A DNA stretch of 64,000 nucleotides from Isoetes taiwanensis (GCA_021234155.1 JAJEKV010000113.1:558001-622000); one strand, 5' to 3'. Counted from the stretch's first letter, positions 21,977-34,159 are shown. Numbers and translations are program-made. Notes: a model not told the origin generated them from the letters alone.

Positions 21977-23419
21977 ATGGGCGTAAAATCGAATGTACGA
22001 GCAATTGGACAGGCTGGCTTTAGACCAGGGCATTCAACGATAGACCATTTGGTCACAATGCGAGTTTTTTTTGAACAATCCAAGGGGAAGAAACCGGCCT
22101 TATATGGATGTTTTGTAGATCTCAGCAAAGCATTTGACACTGTTCCACGTACTCAACTTCTCCAAAGGTTAGTAAATCTTCATGTGCCTCTTGAATTACA
22201 TACTGCGGTGGCTAGATTATATGAGCAGGTTCCTGCACAGTTAAGTTTTCCATTAGTGGAAAGTTGTAATAAGATATTGCAGAGTAATATTGGTGTTAAG
22301 CAAGGGTGTCCAGCGTCACCAACTCTATTTGGCCTCTATATCGATGAATTGGAAGATTGGCTTAAGGGCAACGTAGAAGGAGCAATGCTGCACGGATACT
22401 TGGTGCAATTACTCCTTTACGCGGATGATATTGTGCTTTTGTCACGCACTGCTGAGGGTTTGCAAAAACATCTTGATGCATTAGAAAAATTTTGCGCTCA
22501 CGCGGGACTGGTGGTAAACCTGGAGAAAACTAAAATCATGATATTTGGCACTAGAAAAGAGGGCAGTTTCAATTTCAAAAATCAGCATATTGAACAAGTA
22601 CATTGTTATAAGTATTTAGGTCTGGAAGTAACAGATAATTATAAGTGGAATGCTGCAGTGGATAAGCATGTCATTGCAGGGCGGAAGGCCTTATTTTCAA
22701 TGCAAGCACATTGCCGAAGAATACAGTTATGGGATTGGTCATTACGGATTCACATGTATCGCACATTGGTCCAACCGGTCATTCTTTATGGATGTCAGGT
22801 TTGGGGACCTGGATTAGCAAGAAAGAAATGGAAGTCTATTGAATCAATCCAAAAGCGCTTCCTGTGCGATGAACTTGGTATCAAACTACAGACACCATAT
22901 CCCATTATGTTAGCAGAGACGGGAATGCTGCCATTAGAAGGAGAAGCCATATGCCAGTTCATTACATACATTGTTAGAACTCGATTATTAGATATAGACA
23001 GGCTCCCTGTCAAAGCCATGAAAGATAGCCGTGAAGCAGGATGGTATCATGAAGGGGGTAAATGGCTAAGTCGTTGGAATATCTCCATTGAGGACTTACC
23101 AACTGAAGCAATAGGCATCCGTGAATTTGTAAGGGAACAAATGTTGGCTCGCTTATGGGCAAATCCAAAAGACAAGATGGCATTCTATCGAGATGAAATA
23201 AATCCTATGGTGACTTATATACCTCAGCAATACCTTATGGATGCTTTGCCAAAGGCCTCTAGACACTGCATCTGTCGGATGAGGGTTAGCTCCCATCACC
23301 TACAGATTGAGTGTGGGCATTGGAACCGGGTTCCTCGTGCGCAAAGATTGTGCGAGGTTTGTGAATTGAACGAGGTGGAGACTGAACACCACTTCCTTAT
23401 TACATCCAAAGACGTCTGA
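21977..23419 (+). CDS. LINE-B ORF2 reverse transcriptase and C-terminal zinc region
   Basis: Open for 480 codons. The RT core shows GQAGFRPGHSTIDHL (residues about 11-25), motif A FVDLSKAFD with Asp48, motif B around GVKQGCPASPTLFGLYIDE, and motif C LLLYADDIVLLS with the catalytic YADD at residues 148-151. The thumb follows (KTKIMIFGTR, YKYLGLEV, VILYGCQVWGPG), then a region ending in CEVCELNEVETEHHFL, a CxxC...H zinc-like motif. The last expected cysteine is not seen before the stop. This is the polymerase that copies LINE-B RNA at the nicked target. The ATG at 21977 is only the first Met in the open frame; the true protein begins upstream. Clade (I/Jockey/CR1-like versus another) cannot be decided by eye. 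Confidence 0.92.
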   Translation: MGVKSNVRAIGQAGFRPGHSTIDHLVTMRVFFEQSKGKKPALYGCFVDLSKAFDTVPRTQLLQRLVNLHVPLELHTAVARLYEQVPAQLSFPLVESCNKILQSNIGVKQGCPASPTLFGLYIDELEDWLKGNVEGAMLHGYLVQLLLYADDIVLLSRTAEGLQKHLDALEKFCAHAGLVVNLEKTKIMIFGTRKEGSFNFKNQHIEQVHCYKYLGLEVTDNYKWNAAVDKHVIAGRKALFSMQAHCRRIQLWDWSLRIHMYRTLVQPVILYGCQVWGPGLARKKWKSIESIQKRFLCDELGIKLQTPYPIMLAETGMLPLEGEAICQFITYIVRTRLLDIDRLPVKAMKDSREAGWYHEGGKWLSRWNISIEDLPTEAIGIREFVREQMLARLWANPKDKMAFYRDEINPMVTYIPQQYLMDALPKASRHCICRMRVSSHHLQIECGHWNRVPRAQRLCEVCELNEVETEHHFLITSKDV

Positions 23420-23688
23420 GATAGTTCGACGGAAATACAATATGACGTAAAGTAACACATACTCGATTACTACAATGGCCTTGTGAAAACTTGCAAGATT
23501 TCTACAAGAGTTGTTGCGGGTTCGAGAAGGCATATCTTAATCACCCAAACCAAACATTCACTTAACTTTACTATCATTTTATTACTTATTTGTGAGTTTT
23601 TCCATTCCGTTGTACTTAGTTGTCTCCTAGACCGTAGGGTCTCTACGAGATGTGAATAAATATTTTCATTTTCATTTTTTTTAGAATA

Positions 23689-24862
23689 AAAATAGTTTGA
23701 GATATCAGAGGGATTGTTCAAAATATATCCCGTGTCATTTATAATTTCATTGATAGAGCTTTTAATCTGCCTAGCCTTAGCAGCTCTAAAAAAGAATCTA
23801 GTGCTACCAGAGTCCATATCATTTGTGTATTTGATTTTGCATCTAATAGCAGCACCTTTGGCCTCGATTTCCTCAATAAGTTTAATCTTTCTTTCAATAC
23901 TTTCCTCTTGAAGATGCAAAGAAGAATTGAAGGGATCATCATTTAAAGCCAGTCTGACATCTCTCATATACTGAAAAAGGATATTCTTTTCTTTGACCCT
24001 CTCAGTGTTCAGCTTTTTAGTCCACTCTTTAATCCAAGATTTGGAAGCCTTTAAGTTGGAATAGAAACCCTTCATGGACATGTAATCAGTAACTCTAGGA
24101 AGCTTAGAATAAAAATCTCTGAAGTCCTGACAGAAGGAGTTATTCTGAAGCATACTTGAGTTAAATTTGTAAGGGTTCCAGATCTAGGAGCAGAAATTTG
24201 ATGATAAGTGCAAAGTAATTGAGGTTGATGATCTGAGATAGAAACAGATTCATCACTGGAAACATATGCATTATCCCAAAAATTAGAGCTCGAGATGTTT
24301 AAATAAAATCTATCCAGAGCACAGAACACTCTAGCATCTCCTTTTCTCTTGTTAGACCAAGTAAATTTAGCAGAGGAGGAAGGGATCAGAAGCAAAGAGT
24401 TATCATCAATAAGATTATTCCAATTTGCTTTTTCCAGTCCGGTCATGTTGATCTTGTTACCTAATTTTTGATCCCAATTTGGAGTGTTGTTAAAATCTCC
24501 AATGTTTTGAGTCTTCATCCAATTATTAATATCAGACCAAAGAAGTTGTCTTTCTTTTGGATTAGTTGAAGTATAAACATTGATAAGACCAAAAGATTTA
24601 TCCTTTAGATTGAAAATGGTACATTGTCACATTTTGCTTGGACTGTTTTAGTAAAGCTCAGTATTAAGATCCTTCCAGATCATACAGATACCTCCAGAGG
24701 TTCCCTCAGCTTCCATCTAAATAGAGGAGCTACCAGGGATTATCCAATCCCCTAGATTTGCAATTCAAACTTCTGTAACTTTAATTCTTGCAGAAGATGA
24801 TATCAGCCTTGTAGGATTTAATTTGGGAGATGACTCTCCTTCTTTTGAGAGCTCCTTGATAC
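23689..24862 (-). pseudogene. LINE-A ORF2, endonuclease and linker segment
   Basis: Minus strand. From the LTR insertion point downwards one reads VISQIKSYKADIIF (EN motif with the expected LQE degraded), a GG(I)CMIW-like region, FGLINVYTSTNPKERQLLW, GDFNNTPN near 24480-24500 (catalytic GDFN), FTWSNKRKGDARVFCALDRF (W(S/T)N...LDR motif) and SDHQPQLL (SDH motif), then the linker with RKIKLIEEIEAKGAAIRCKI. Several stops and frameshifts are present. The N-terminal ten codons of the same protein lie at 35692-35720, on the other side of the LTR retrotransposon. Confidence 0.88.
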
Positions 24863-26421
24863 TGTGGACGTTCGGATAACATACGATATGAATACGTATA
24901 TTATCTTTGCCCGCGTCACTAGTACATGCCGACTTCGGGCGACATGTACACGCGGCGGCAAAGTAAAGGTAGTACCCTAGGGTACGACCTTGTGAACCAT
25001 TATATTGCACATGTTAAAGGAACATGTGAATATAATCCCTTTTTGCCACGTGGCAATGACCCATTGACTAAAAAGGGACCAGCCCTAAATGCGTGGAGAT
25101 AAAGGGGCATAAACCCTAAAAGGGAAACCCTTTCAGTTCTCAGCCCCTGAGTCTCGGATTGGAGCAAAGGCGGAGGATGCATTTCGCTGAATCGAGCGGA
25201 GAAGTCGGATCTCCTGGGTTGCGGCTTCGATCCAAGATCAGCCGGATCCCGAGATCGGCGGCATGGGCGCTTTGGAGGAGTGGGAGTCGGCCAAGATGCG
25301 GTGGGTGGTTGATTCAATAGGTAGATCCGAAGTTATCGGGCCTCTTTCAATGGGCTTAGCATCCATTCTTAGCTATAGGCCCCCTACGACCTAAGAATGA
25401 TAGACACTAACAAAGAAACCCAACCATGTATGATTAGGTAGATTAGAATAGATGTATTCTGTTATGTTCAGTTCTGTTGATGATGTTTTGACATTCTATC
25501 GCCACTCTTGTGTATTGGGAAGGGGGTAGAGACCCGAGCCCCAAGTAGTTGTATGATCATAGTTAGCCCATTAATTCCCAATTAATGTGGCTGTCTTGAG
25601 CCCACCGGCCGTGGGTGGCGGAGCTAGACCGGTGACAAGGAAGGGCTTGTCGATCCACGATTGATCCCTCTAGTCAGTGCGTAGCGGCAGTAGGGGAACA
25701 TTGTGGGCTAGGCCTAATACCACGGCACCGCGCGAGAGGCCGGGGTATGGGCTCGACACCTCTTGGGTGATGCGTCATCTTCTAGGGGTTCAAGTCGATA
25801 TCTGGCAAAGGCTCTCTAGCTTGCCCTGTGATTGGCATGAACCTTTTGGAGGAGAGTGATCTCCTCACGCCTCATCGGGGAGCTGGGGAGATGCAACCCA
25901 AATAGTAGCCCCTTTGGCTATGAACCCGCAGAGCTACGGTCAGCTCCAATACTTTTTCAGCCTATCTGCAAAATATGCACTGAGGGGGGGATGGAGTGGA
26001 CTACCCAACGACCATGTTTCTATGCCCAGCCAAATCCATTTGCCATGAATTACATGCGCATTGTTATCCCGGAGACCCAAGCCGTCTTTCCCCAAGAGTC
26101 TCGAGCACAGGTAGGATTTCCCCATGTTATGTTGATGTCTTGATGTGTTATTGCAGCCTCTTGTGATATGGTGGACCACCCTTCGAGGTGGGTATGTTAT
26201 TGTTGATTGATGTCATGTGCTTATGTGTGTTTACGCTTCGCCTAGATCGATCGAGGGAGGCGGGATGAATGACACGTCCATTCTTCCCCGTCGGGTTCTT
26301 AACCACCGGCAAGAGCCCGATGTTAGGTGGGCGGCCTCATGTCGGTGGCGGATGCTAGTTTGAGGATGATCTCCGGTTTGTATCACGATCGAGGGGCATC
26401 GTGATAGGAGCTGGGGTCCTA
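24863..26421 (+). repeat. 5' LTR of an LTR retrotransposon
   Basis: Starts TGTGGACGTTC and is repeated as 34160 to about 35691. Long identical stretches include GTAGTACCCTAGGGTACGAC and TGAACCATTATATTGCACAT. Immediately after it (26423) is a near-match to the plant initiator tRNA-Met primer site. The two LTRs differ mainly by short indels at C/G-rich positions. The terminal CA is not visible in this copy (…GGGGTCCTAA), probably because of a small sequence error or mutation. Confidence 0.88.
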
Positions 26422-26422
26422 A

Positions 26423-26434
26423 TGGTATCGAGCC
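26423..26434 (+). promoter_or_regulatory. Primer-binding site, initiator tRNA-Met type
   Basis: TGGTATCGAGCC lies one or two bases after the LTR end. It differs from the usual plant TGGTATCAGAGCC by one missing A. This site would prime minus-strand DNA synthesis. Confidence 0.8.
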
Positions 26435-26681
26435 TTGATCTTGGCACACCAAGATCGAACCTTAATCTTGTTCCGTATTCCTATAGGAACTAACTAATCT
26501 AGACATTCAGTCTTGGAGATAAAAGCCCAAGCACAAACCTCGAATAGTGGGAAAATTTTCTTCCCAGGAATAGAGTTAGTAATTATCTAGAATTAGGATA
26601 ATTAGAGAACATATTTAAGATGAAATAGATAGAAGAAAAGTCACCTAAGAAAGTCTAGCAAATTTTAGACACTTTTTGGCC

Positions 26682-27384
26682 GACACCTCCAAGGATCGCC
26701 CGGGGGAGCATGTTAGGTCCAGACCTAATCGGTCTCTCAGCATGCTTAGAGGGGTCACCCCATATGAACCCTAGAACTTGGCCTTAGGAGCCCCAAATTG
26801 TAAAATAAAAGATGAAATTCCGCTTAAAAACTCGAGTTAGCTAGATTTGAGTGTTAAAACACAGAAAAACATTAAGTAAAAGTTATCTTGGAGCAACACC
26901 TCTAAGGATGCACCAGACACTAGTTAGGTCACGACCTAACACCCTTCTCGCGCATGCTTAGAGGGGTCCACCAAAAGTAACCTCGGAATGTGATCAAAAC
27001 TTACTCAAATTGTAAAAGTAATGATAGAATCCCACTTAGAATGCTTCAATTAGTTGGAAATGCATGTTAATTTGTTTAAATTGGATAAGTTTAAAGCAAA
27101 AAGGGCCAACACCTCTAAGGATGCGCCAGGGCATAGTTAGGTCTGGACCTAACACCCTTCTCGCGCATGCTTAGAGGGGCCCAACCAACTGGACCATTGA
27201 TCAGCCACTTCCCTGCTCCAAATGAAGTAAATAAGCACACAAAATTGCATTACATAAGAAGATAAGTAAGAATTCACCCCTTAAACTTATTTTGGCATCA
27301 TTTGGGCACAACACCTCCAAGGATGCGCCAGAGGCCACTTAGGTCCCAACCTAACTATGCTCTCGCGCATGCTTAGAGGGGTCC
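26682..27384 (+). repeat. Four tandem leader repeats, period about 200-213 bp, with palindromes
   Basis: Four copies of an approximately 80-bp motif start near 26682, 26893, 27106 and 27306. Each reads ACACCTC(C/T)AAGGATGCGCC, then a palindromic core of the type TTAGGTCnnGACCTAA, then CTCGCGCATGCTTAGAGGGG. Between them is diverged unique sequence, so the true repeat may include the spacers. They lie in the untranslated leader just after the primer site and could be a packaging, dimerisation or regulatory structure. Confidence 0.82.
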
Positions 27385-30300
27385 GATTTTTCAAACCCCA
27401 TAACTTGAGCTACAGAGCTCCAAATCGCCTGAAATTTGTTGCAATAGGACCGTTAGACAGCCTAGAATCCATTTATGACCTCAAATTAGGCTAGAAATGT
27501 CAAACCCCAGCTCAAAATGACCAAAATTGCTCAAACCCTTGAATTGTTTTTCCAAACTGTGGTTTGTTTGTAAATAGAAGCATACCCCATTAGTACCTCA
27601 CAAGTATTGCTCTTGGCTCAAAGCTGATGCCTTAATCCTAGATAGAAGTGCCCAAGTACACCCCTTTGTTATAGTCATCTAGACCTCAGCATAGCAACCC
27701 AAGTCCAACTGTTGGTACATCACCTCTGCTCATGCCAAAGGCATGAACCTTGACTTAATTTTGTGTCCTTCTAATAGAGTTTGACCTATACAGCCGCCAC
27801 ATTGACACTCCCTATTGCCAGGATACCTAGAAAGGAGCTAGAGTCTAGAGCTGCCCAAGTCACTCCATGTGTAGAGATTGGACTCCCCCAAACCAACTTT
27901 GCTAGGTCCTTAGAGTATGCCTCAAACATCATGGAGGTTTTGCAAAACAACCCTCATTTCATGCCATATCACACGTCCTAATGTCCATAGACTTGGAGAT
28001 TATAGATATGTCTCGATAATCTTTGCTCGAGCCATCTTGCTTGCTTATAGAGCCCAAAATGTTGTAGGAGAGCCCTTCAAGTGGACCCTTAGACTCTAGA
28101 ATATCTGGCGTTGCTTTGAAGTACAGGGGGCGAGCCAGCCCTTGAGAAGAGCTAGAGCGCCCAACTTCTTGAAGACATCAAGGTCCCGGCTGATGTACAT
28201 AGCGAATAAGGAGAGGAGACCAAAAAAGGCGGACCCAAAGAGAGAGCACAACGACAAACACCTCAAGCGACAAGCGAGGTAGAACGGGACACCACCCGGC
28301 CTATCATCAATCTTCATCAAATGGGAAGAATATTTGGTAACCAACGGCATCAAAATTTTCTACATGTCAACCTCCCCGGCTACCGTCCACGGGTCACATC
28401 GGAAAGAGGATCTCGGCGCCTTCACCAACTTCGATGCACATGAATTTCAAATGGAAGAATGCAAGGCGACAAAATACGAAAGTGCGAAAGGCGTTAGACA
28501 TCGATGCCAATGTTGGCATCACGAGCTAAGGTCGAGGGCATAATCTTTCATCGAGGAGAGAAGTCATGGCGACCATAGAGAGCGTATAGAAACCGGAGGG
28601 GAAGACAACCCGCGACCTTGCAGCCCGGCCAGCTCAAACACGTCAACAAAAGAGCAACCAAGCTAGGCAACCACAAAAGCACCTAAAGGCTGACCGGGGC
28701 CGAGCTTCCAGCTCCTTGCACTAGCGAGGAGAACTTTCATCGGTTCCAAAAAGTAGGAGACCATGAGGGAAAGGAGACGCGATCAAAAGGAAGGAACATC
28801 TCCAACTTGAAGGCCTATATCAGCATTAGGGGCAAGATCAAGGAGGAGAATATTCGCTCGAACAAAATTCGGGACCCGAAACACCTAGAAACCAAAGGAA
28901 GGGCGACTTTACTCGTCGGCCAAGGAGTCGCGAAGACTTCGAATGGATAGGACCCAAAGGGCGGAAGAGCGACCCAGCCAAAGAGGTACAAATCACGGAA
29001 AGGCAAACTGGAAGAGCTAGGGTAGGTGCAATGGAGATGACCACACTTCCAAGCCGGGAGAGGCACCTCGGAATGAAGCAAAGCCCAATCAACAGGCCTT
29101 TTCGAGAAATTCAACCTACGGAGGAATGACAATGCCTGCCTACCGACCACGATCTCAGAGCTTCGAAGACATTCAAGAACGCCCGACTGCAACAGCCAGG
29201 TGATCAACCGATCAATGGCACCGCACATCGGCAACCTTGCAACGACACAATCGCATATAGGGGCGTTGGCGGTCACCGCATTCCCTACGGCGGACACATA
29301 CACATTAAGGAGGAGCATCCTTTTCAAGGGATCACATCGGCGAACACTCTTCACAACTTGGGGTGGCGAGCTCGGGATCGGACATGAAGCTCAACAATAG
29401 TAGCGACATCTCAAGGAATCCAGAGTCAACGAGCGAAAGAAGATGCGGACAAAACCGAAGGATCAAACGCGATAGGAGGAGGGAAACCCTAAAGGAGTAT
29501 AAACATTTAAGTAGATCTTCGTAGTTGTTTTGAAAAAGTGGATGAATTAAAATCCCAATGTAAATGCCTATATGTCTATTGTATATCTCGGGTATAGTGG
29601 AGAAACATGAGTTTAAAGTCATGTTTTACGGATTTAGCACTTAGATCAGGAAGCTCCTTCACTTCGACTACCAAATGAGGAAGCAAGGAAGCACAACTAT
29701 AGCCCAAGATCAAAATGGAAGAGCAAGTCTGAGGGAGAAAGCGACCAGAGCCCAAAACAAACCTTAGACTCAAACACTTGGGAAGTGCCCTCAAGTAGAA
29801 GACCGCTCGTCCACCCAATGTCAGAATAAGAGACAACACCGGTCATGTCAAGATCATCAGCGCTGCACCAGGACATCGTCAGGGTGCACCACTACCTCTT
29901 GTGATAGCGGCAACACTTGACGAACTTATGACACGAGTGGCCTCAACAATAGAAGGAGGAACGACCCGACATCAACGAGCCAACTAAGAAGGCAACATAT
30001 CGACAACCATAATTCCACCTTGTGGTATCTGAGGTGATGATGCTATGACCGTGTATTAGATGGAGATGCACTTACGAAAGGCAACTGCGGCGAGGAGATA
30101 TGCCTTCAACAACTAGGTGATGGCTTTGTCAGGTACTCCTACCAGTAATTAGAAGAGAAGAAGCCGATCATATCTCCGACATGTGGCACGTCAAACGCCC
30201 AAGGTAGAAGCATTCGACACCTTAACGACAAGGATAGCAACTGAAGCACCTTCGGCAAAAAGAGAGTTCAAGATAATAGCCGGGCTATTCAACGACAAGA

Positions 30301-33300
30301 GTATATCTAAAGCGGTACTTCTTCAACTCAAGGGTCAAGTTCTTGAGATATAAGGATCCATCATCCGACAATATAGCGGGGGGAGAGAGCCATGAAGCTT
30401 TACTTGACAGAGGACCGACATGCATAGAGGGACAAAGGTCGAGGGCTGAAAGCTGGAGAAGTGCTAGCAACCTTCTTCCACGAGCTCGAACCTTGGGGAG
30501 GATAAAAGCGGCGGGCACAATCAAAACCCTTTGGAGGGGGTACCTCAAGACAAGAAGGCGACGCCATGCACGAGGAACGTGCCAACACTACTACAAAACT
30601 AGGTAGAAATGGCACAAAAGTGACATTTATGCTCATTTGGTGAACATAAAAACTCTTTTGTGCCATTTGGGGAGCAAACGTCGTAAATGGCACAAAAAGT
30701 GACATTTACGCTCAAATAAAAAGCCGAGCATAAAACGTCACTTTTGTGCCATTTCTATCTATTTTGTAGTAGTGCAATGTCCAAGCCGGTGTGGGGGATC
30801 AAACAAGGAAGATTAGGCTTCGATGGAGAAGCAATTAGGTGAAGCGAGCGATAACTTGCAGCGGACTTGCATGCAACTTGGTGAACCCAGGATCGGCGAT
30901 TCAAAGAACAAGCTGCAGAAGAGAACAACTCCGGATGAGTATAGCCAAAGGAATCGCGCACAACCTCAAGAGACACCTCAAATAGCTTCAAAGTATCATG
31001 AAGGAAGAACAATTACTGCCAAAAACGGGATCGAGAAGCGGGCCAAAATGTCGGCGTCAACGACCAGCACACCTTATGTGATGCAAAGCGTGTTGTGCCA
31101 TAGCCGACAAACACCGGAGGGCCCAAGTATATCAACAAGTTACCCGGTGCAATGGCGTGCAAATAGGAGGATATATATCGTCAACAACACCATCGCCATA
31201 GGAGGAACACCATGACATTGCCAAGGAGTAGGTGTGCAACTTCGAAGGGAGGCACAAGGGGGACCTAATAGCTCTAGTAGTAATTGTAATTATGTAAGCT
31301 ATATGCTTTGCATATATAGTTCCCTTATTATTCCTTCCCTCCCATAGGCGTAATGATCAAAGGAAGAGATGTCGGGCAATTTGCTTGGGGGTGAAGCAAT
31401 CAACATCCTCAACACTCTTGGGGCAACAAGAGGACTCGGCGTATGAGGCGTCGATGGAGTCGAAAAAACAATATCGGATCTGAGTGGCCCCTTTGTTGCC
31501 AAGACAAAAGTTCAAGATGAAAGATCTTTTCAACGGCGCCACCTTGGGGCTTTTGAAAAGTGGCATGGAAGATTTCAAGTGATCAACTACACCATCAAGC
31601 CACCAGCAATGAGAGGCTTCTAGCGAACAAAGTCAACCTCTACATCAAAGGGAGCCACCCCGTCAAGGAGGCTGAAGTATCGGCGACTTCGGAAGAGCGT
31701 GCCTTGCTACTTCAAGCGGGAGGCAGCAGTGGATGAGCTTCTAGCAAGCTCAGGGGATCTAAGGCCATGGGGCCTAGTAGGTTAAATGTACGGACGGCAA
31801 CATCCATATTGGGATTAGAAGGCATTGCCGGATATTCTCGCTGAAAGGATTGCCCCAATATTGAGCTAAGCGTCAAGGATTGGGAAGGAAACGCATAGGA
31901 GTGACTAAAATTATACCGCGATTGTTACTGATCATCCAACGTGTTGAAACCACTTGGTGAGATTGATCTCCTCGCTAGAAGGAATCATTACTAGGATAAT
32001 TGTTGACCATGTATAAATCTAGCACCTCCAAAAGAATAATCAACCAGAAAGAAAAAAGTAATCTAACAAGTCCGGCCAACTTGTTACGATGGCATCAATT
32101 CGATTGGTAGGAATATTCCAAGAGTTTAAATAACTAAGAAAGGGGGAATCTCTAGAATATAAAAGAATAATACATGTAAGGTACATCTAAAATAAGAATT
32201 ATAGTAATCAAATAGTCTTTTTGAGACAAAAAGGAATTGTCGTCATGACAAAACCTTGTGGTTTAGAATCGTTCTAACCAAGTAGGTAACCCATAACTAT
32301 ATTGAAATAAATGATAACATAATATGTGCATCCATCTTAGATGGTTATATATATTTAGCTAAGGCTAGTAAAGTAATGCGCCAAGTAAGAAGCGTATAAC
32401 CTCGTAAGGGGAGAGAATAGATATGGCGTTGTGTACAGCGTGCTTGAAGGGGTCTGGGACCATTTTCTTTTTGAAGAAAGTGGGAGGGCTCAATTTTTGA
32501 TTGAGCGTACTTGCATCGAATTGGCCAGGCAGTAGAATAGAGTTCACTCGGCAATGGCGAAGCGAATAGAAGAAAGATAGATAGATACCTTAGTGCTCGG
32601 GAGGCCTTCAGCGTCGCGAGGCCCGGCGTGGTAGCTAACTACACCAATGAAGTGGAGCAAAACTATGGGAGCAATGCAACGACCAAGTCATCTCCAAAAT
32701 TGCTCGGCCAGGCTCAATGGGTGGATGCGTTCTAGCCTTAGGTAAGGTGTCTTGCGTTATAAGCTTTAATGTGTCTTATAGATAAGTTAAATATAGATCC
32801 TAATAACTGGATAGAAATTGTTGTACGTATATGTATCATAGGGAAATAAGTTAAATAACAACGGTAATATGAGGTAGCATGTTAATTAATCCTTCGCGAG
32901 GATGCAATTCCTTCCAAGGATAGCTATATGACCTCGGGTCCTTATAAATATAAATAGGAAATGGAATTCAGATATACTTAAGTGCATCTTAGGGATATAC
33001 TTCCAAAGGGTATCACGAGGACCCAAGGAAGAGAATAAGAGGCACATCTAATTCTTGTGTATGATAATTAAAACCTTGTCTATAGGTCTAAACCAGGGTT
33101 ATTGTTAAAATAATCGCGATCTAAAAGTCCTTAAATATTGCAAAGCTTAGAGTAAATATAATTGTACTATCGGAAGTAATGTATCCGATACTATGATAAT
33201 GTTAATTCATAAATATTACCTTAGGGTGATTATGTTAATCGCATGCATTAAAAGAGCAGCGGTGAAAATCATGCGGGTTTCAAGTTAATCTCGCATGCGG

Positions 33301-34146
33301 CCTATGCTAGGTATGGGTTGCATCGTTGTTCTGCGATGATGAGACCACTACGGTGATCTCTGGGGGCGTGGTGGAATGTCAATGTAAGGCATGGCCCGGC
33401 GGTTCGCTTGGATGAGTAGAAGGTAGATTAAAAAAGTCTACTTAGTCCCGCGGGAGTAGAGGCGACCTCGAATAATAAGGGTCAATCAGGAATGCATTGA
33501 TAGGAAAGCACCTCTAGTCAATGCCTACCGGGGAAGGATCCTTCACGCCCAAATACGGGGGAGGGCGCCATCCTTCACGCCAAAGGCCACTAAAGGTGTA
33601 GGCATGAGTGTCATCCTAGGCATTATAGGCGTCTCCCACGGCCCACGATGGAAGAAGCATCCTCTTCCCTCTGTAGGGAGATTAGTCATGCATCCATTTA
33701 GTTAATTAGATGGGTGGTTACCTTATAACCATAATTTTGTTAATAATTAAAATGGTATTAATGTAGTGTCGACCTGCGGGCCAATAGAGCGCGCTGGAGG
33801 GCAAGGAGGTCGAGCTACGAAGACTTGCAACACAAGTTTTGTTGGAATGTGTTGCAAGGAATGAAGAGTACCTCGAAGGATAATTGTATATAAAATTATT
33901 AAATCTTGATAAACTTAAATGTCGTATTAAGTAAGGCTAATAAGTACCTTGCTTTAATAGAGTTATGAATTGATAAGTTATTGGGATAATGCAATGTCCT
34001 AGTAATGTTTTAAAAATATTACCTTAGAGTAATTCTAATAATTGTGTAAGTATAATAGTAATAAATTGTATGCATCAAGTTGGTTGCGGGGGACGGGGAA
34101 GATCCCAAGGTGGGGAGACTCGACGATTTGCGGGCGACATCGATTC
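27385..34146 (+). other. Interior of the LTR element, coding not recognised
   Basis: Short plus-strand open pieces at 27781-27981 and 27990-28100 (GDYRYVSIIFARAILLAYRAQ) look protein-like but match nothing I know. From about 28100 to 31250 the sequence is richer in G and C; both strands contain open stretches of 60-180 codons that I cannot assign. From about 31900 to 34100 it becomes AT-rich and lacks coding signal. The CACTA MITE lies at 30586-30774. Confidence 0.45.
30586..30774. mobile_element. CACTA-type MITE, 189 bp, with CAA target duplication
   Basis: Begins CACTACTACAAAA and ends TTTTGTAGTAGTG. The terminal inverted repeats extend inward (TAGGTAGAAATGGCACAAAA against TTTTGTGCCATTTCTATCTA), with subterminal GTGACATTTA/TGACGTTT-type repeats. 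CAA stands directly outside both ends (30583-30585 and 30775-30777), the 3-bp duplication expected for CACTA/EnSpm elements. There is no coding capacity, so it depends on a transposase from elsewhere. Confidence 0.95.
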
Positions 34147-34159
34147 AAGGTGGGGAGAA
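34147..34159 (+). promoter_or_regulatory. Polypurine tract of the LTR retrotransposon
   Basis: AAGGTGGGGAGAA stands directly before the 3' LTR start TGTGACG. It would prime plus-strand synthesis. A near-identical AAGGTGGGGAGA occurs about 40 bp upstream at 34107-34118. Confidence 0.85.

Larger units (their letters stand above)
16936..23680 (+). mobile_element. LINE-B, full-length non-LTR retrotransposon inserted in LINE-A
   Basis: Plus-strand non-LTR element bounded by the TTAGAATA duplication. Order: 5' UTR of about 106 bp, ORF1 (17042-17767), an ORF2 endonuclease in the same frame directly after the ORF1 stop, a spacer interrupted by a 2.5 kb insertion (about 18875-21410), reverse transcriptase (21977-23419), and a 3' UTR ending GTGAATAAATATTTTCATTT followed by TTCATTTTTTTT. 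The tail is T/TTTTCA-rich rather than poly(A), unlike L1-type LINE-A. The endonuclease and early RT contain stops or frameshifts, but the C-terminal 480 codons are open, so the insertion is relatively young. A damaged second copy of part of this composite lies at 61315-64000. Confidence 0.88.

Noticed and set aside
28815-29354. 179-codon open frame on the minus strand
   Set aside because: The plus strand is also largely open, composition is that of the G/C-richer LTR interior, and no motif is recognisable. The surrounding element is plus-oriented. Treated as chance.
30586-30774. Candidate structured RNA or microRNA hairpin
   Set aside because: The terminal CACTA repeats and CAA duplication fully explain the inverted repeat.
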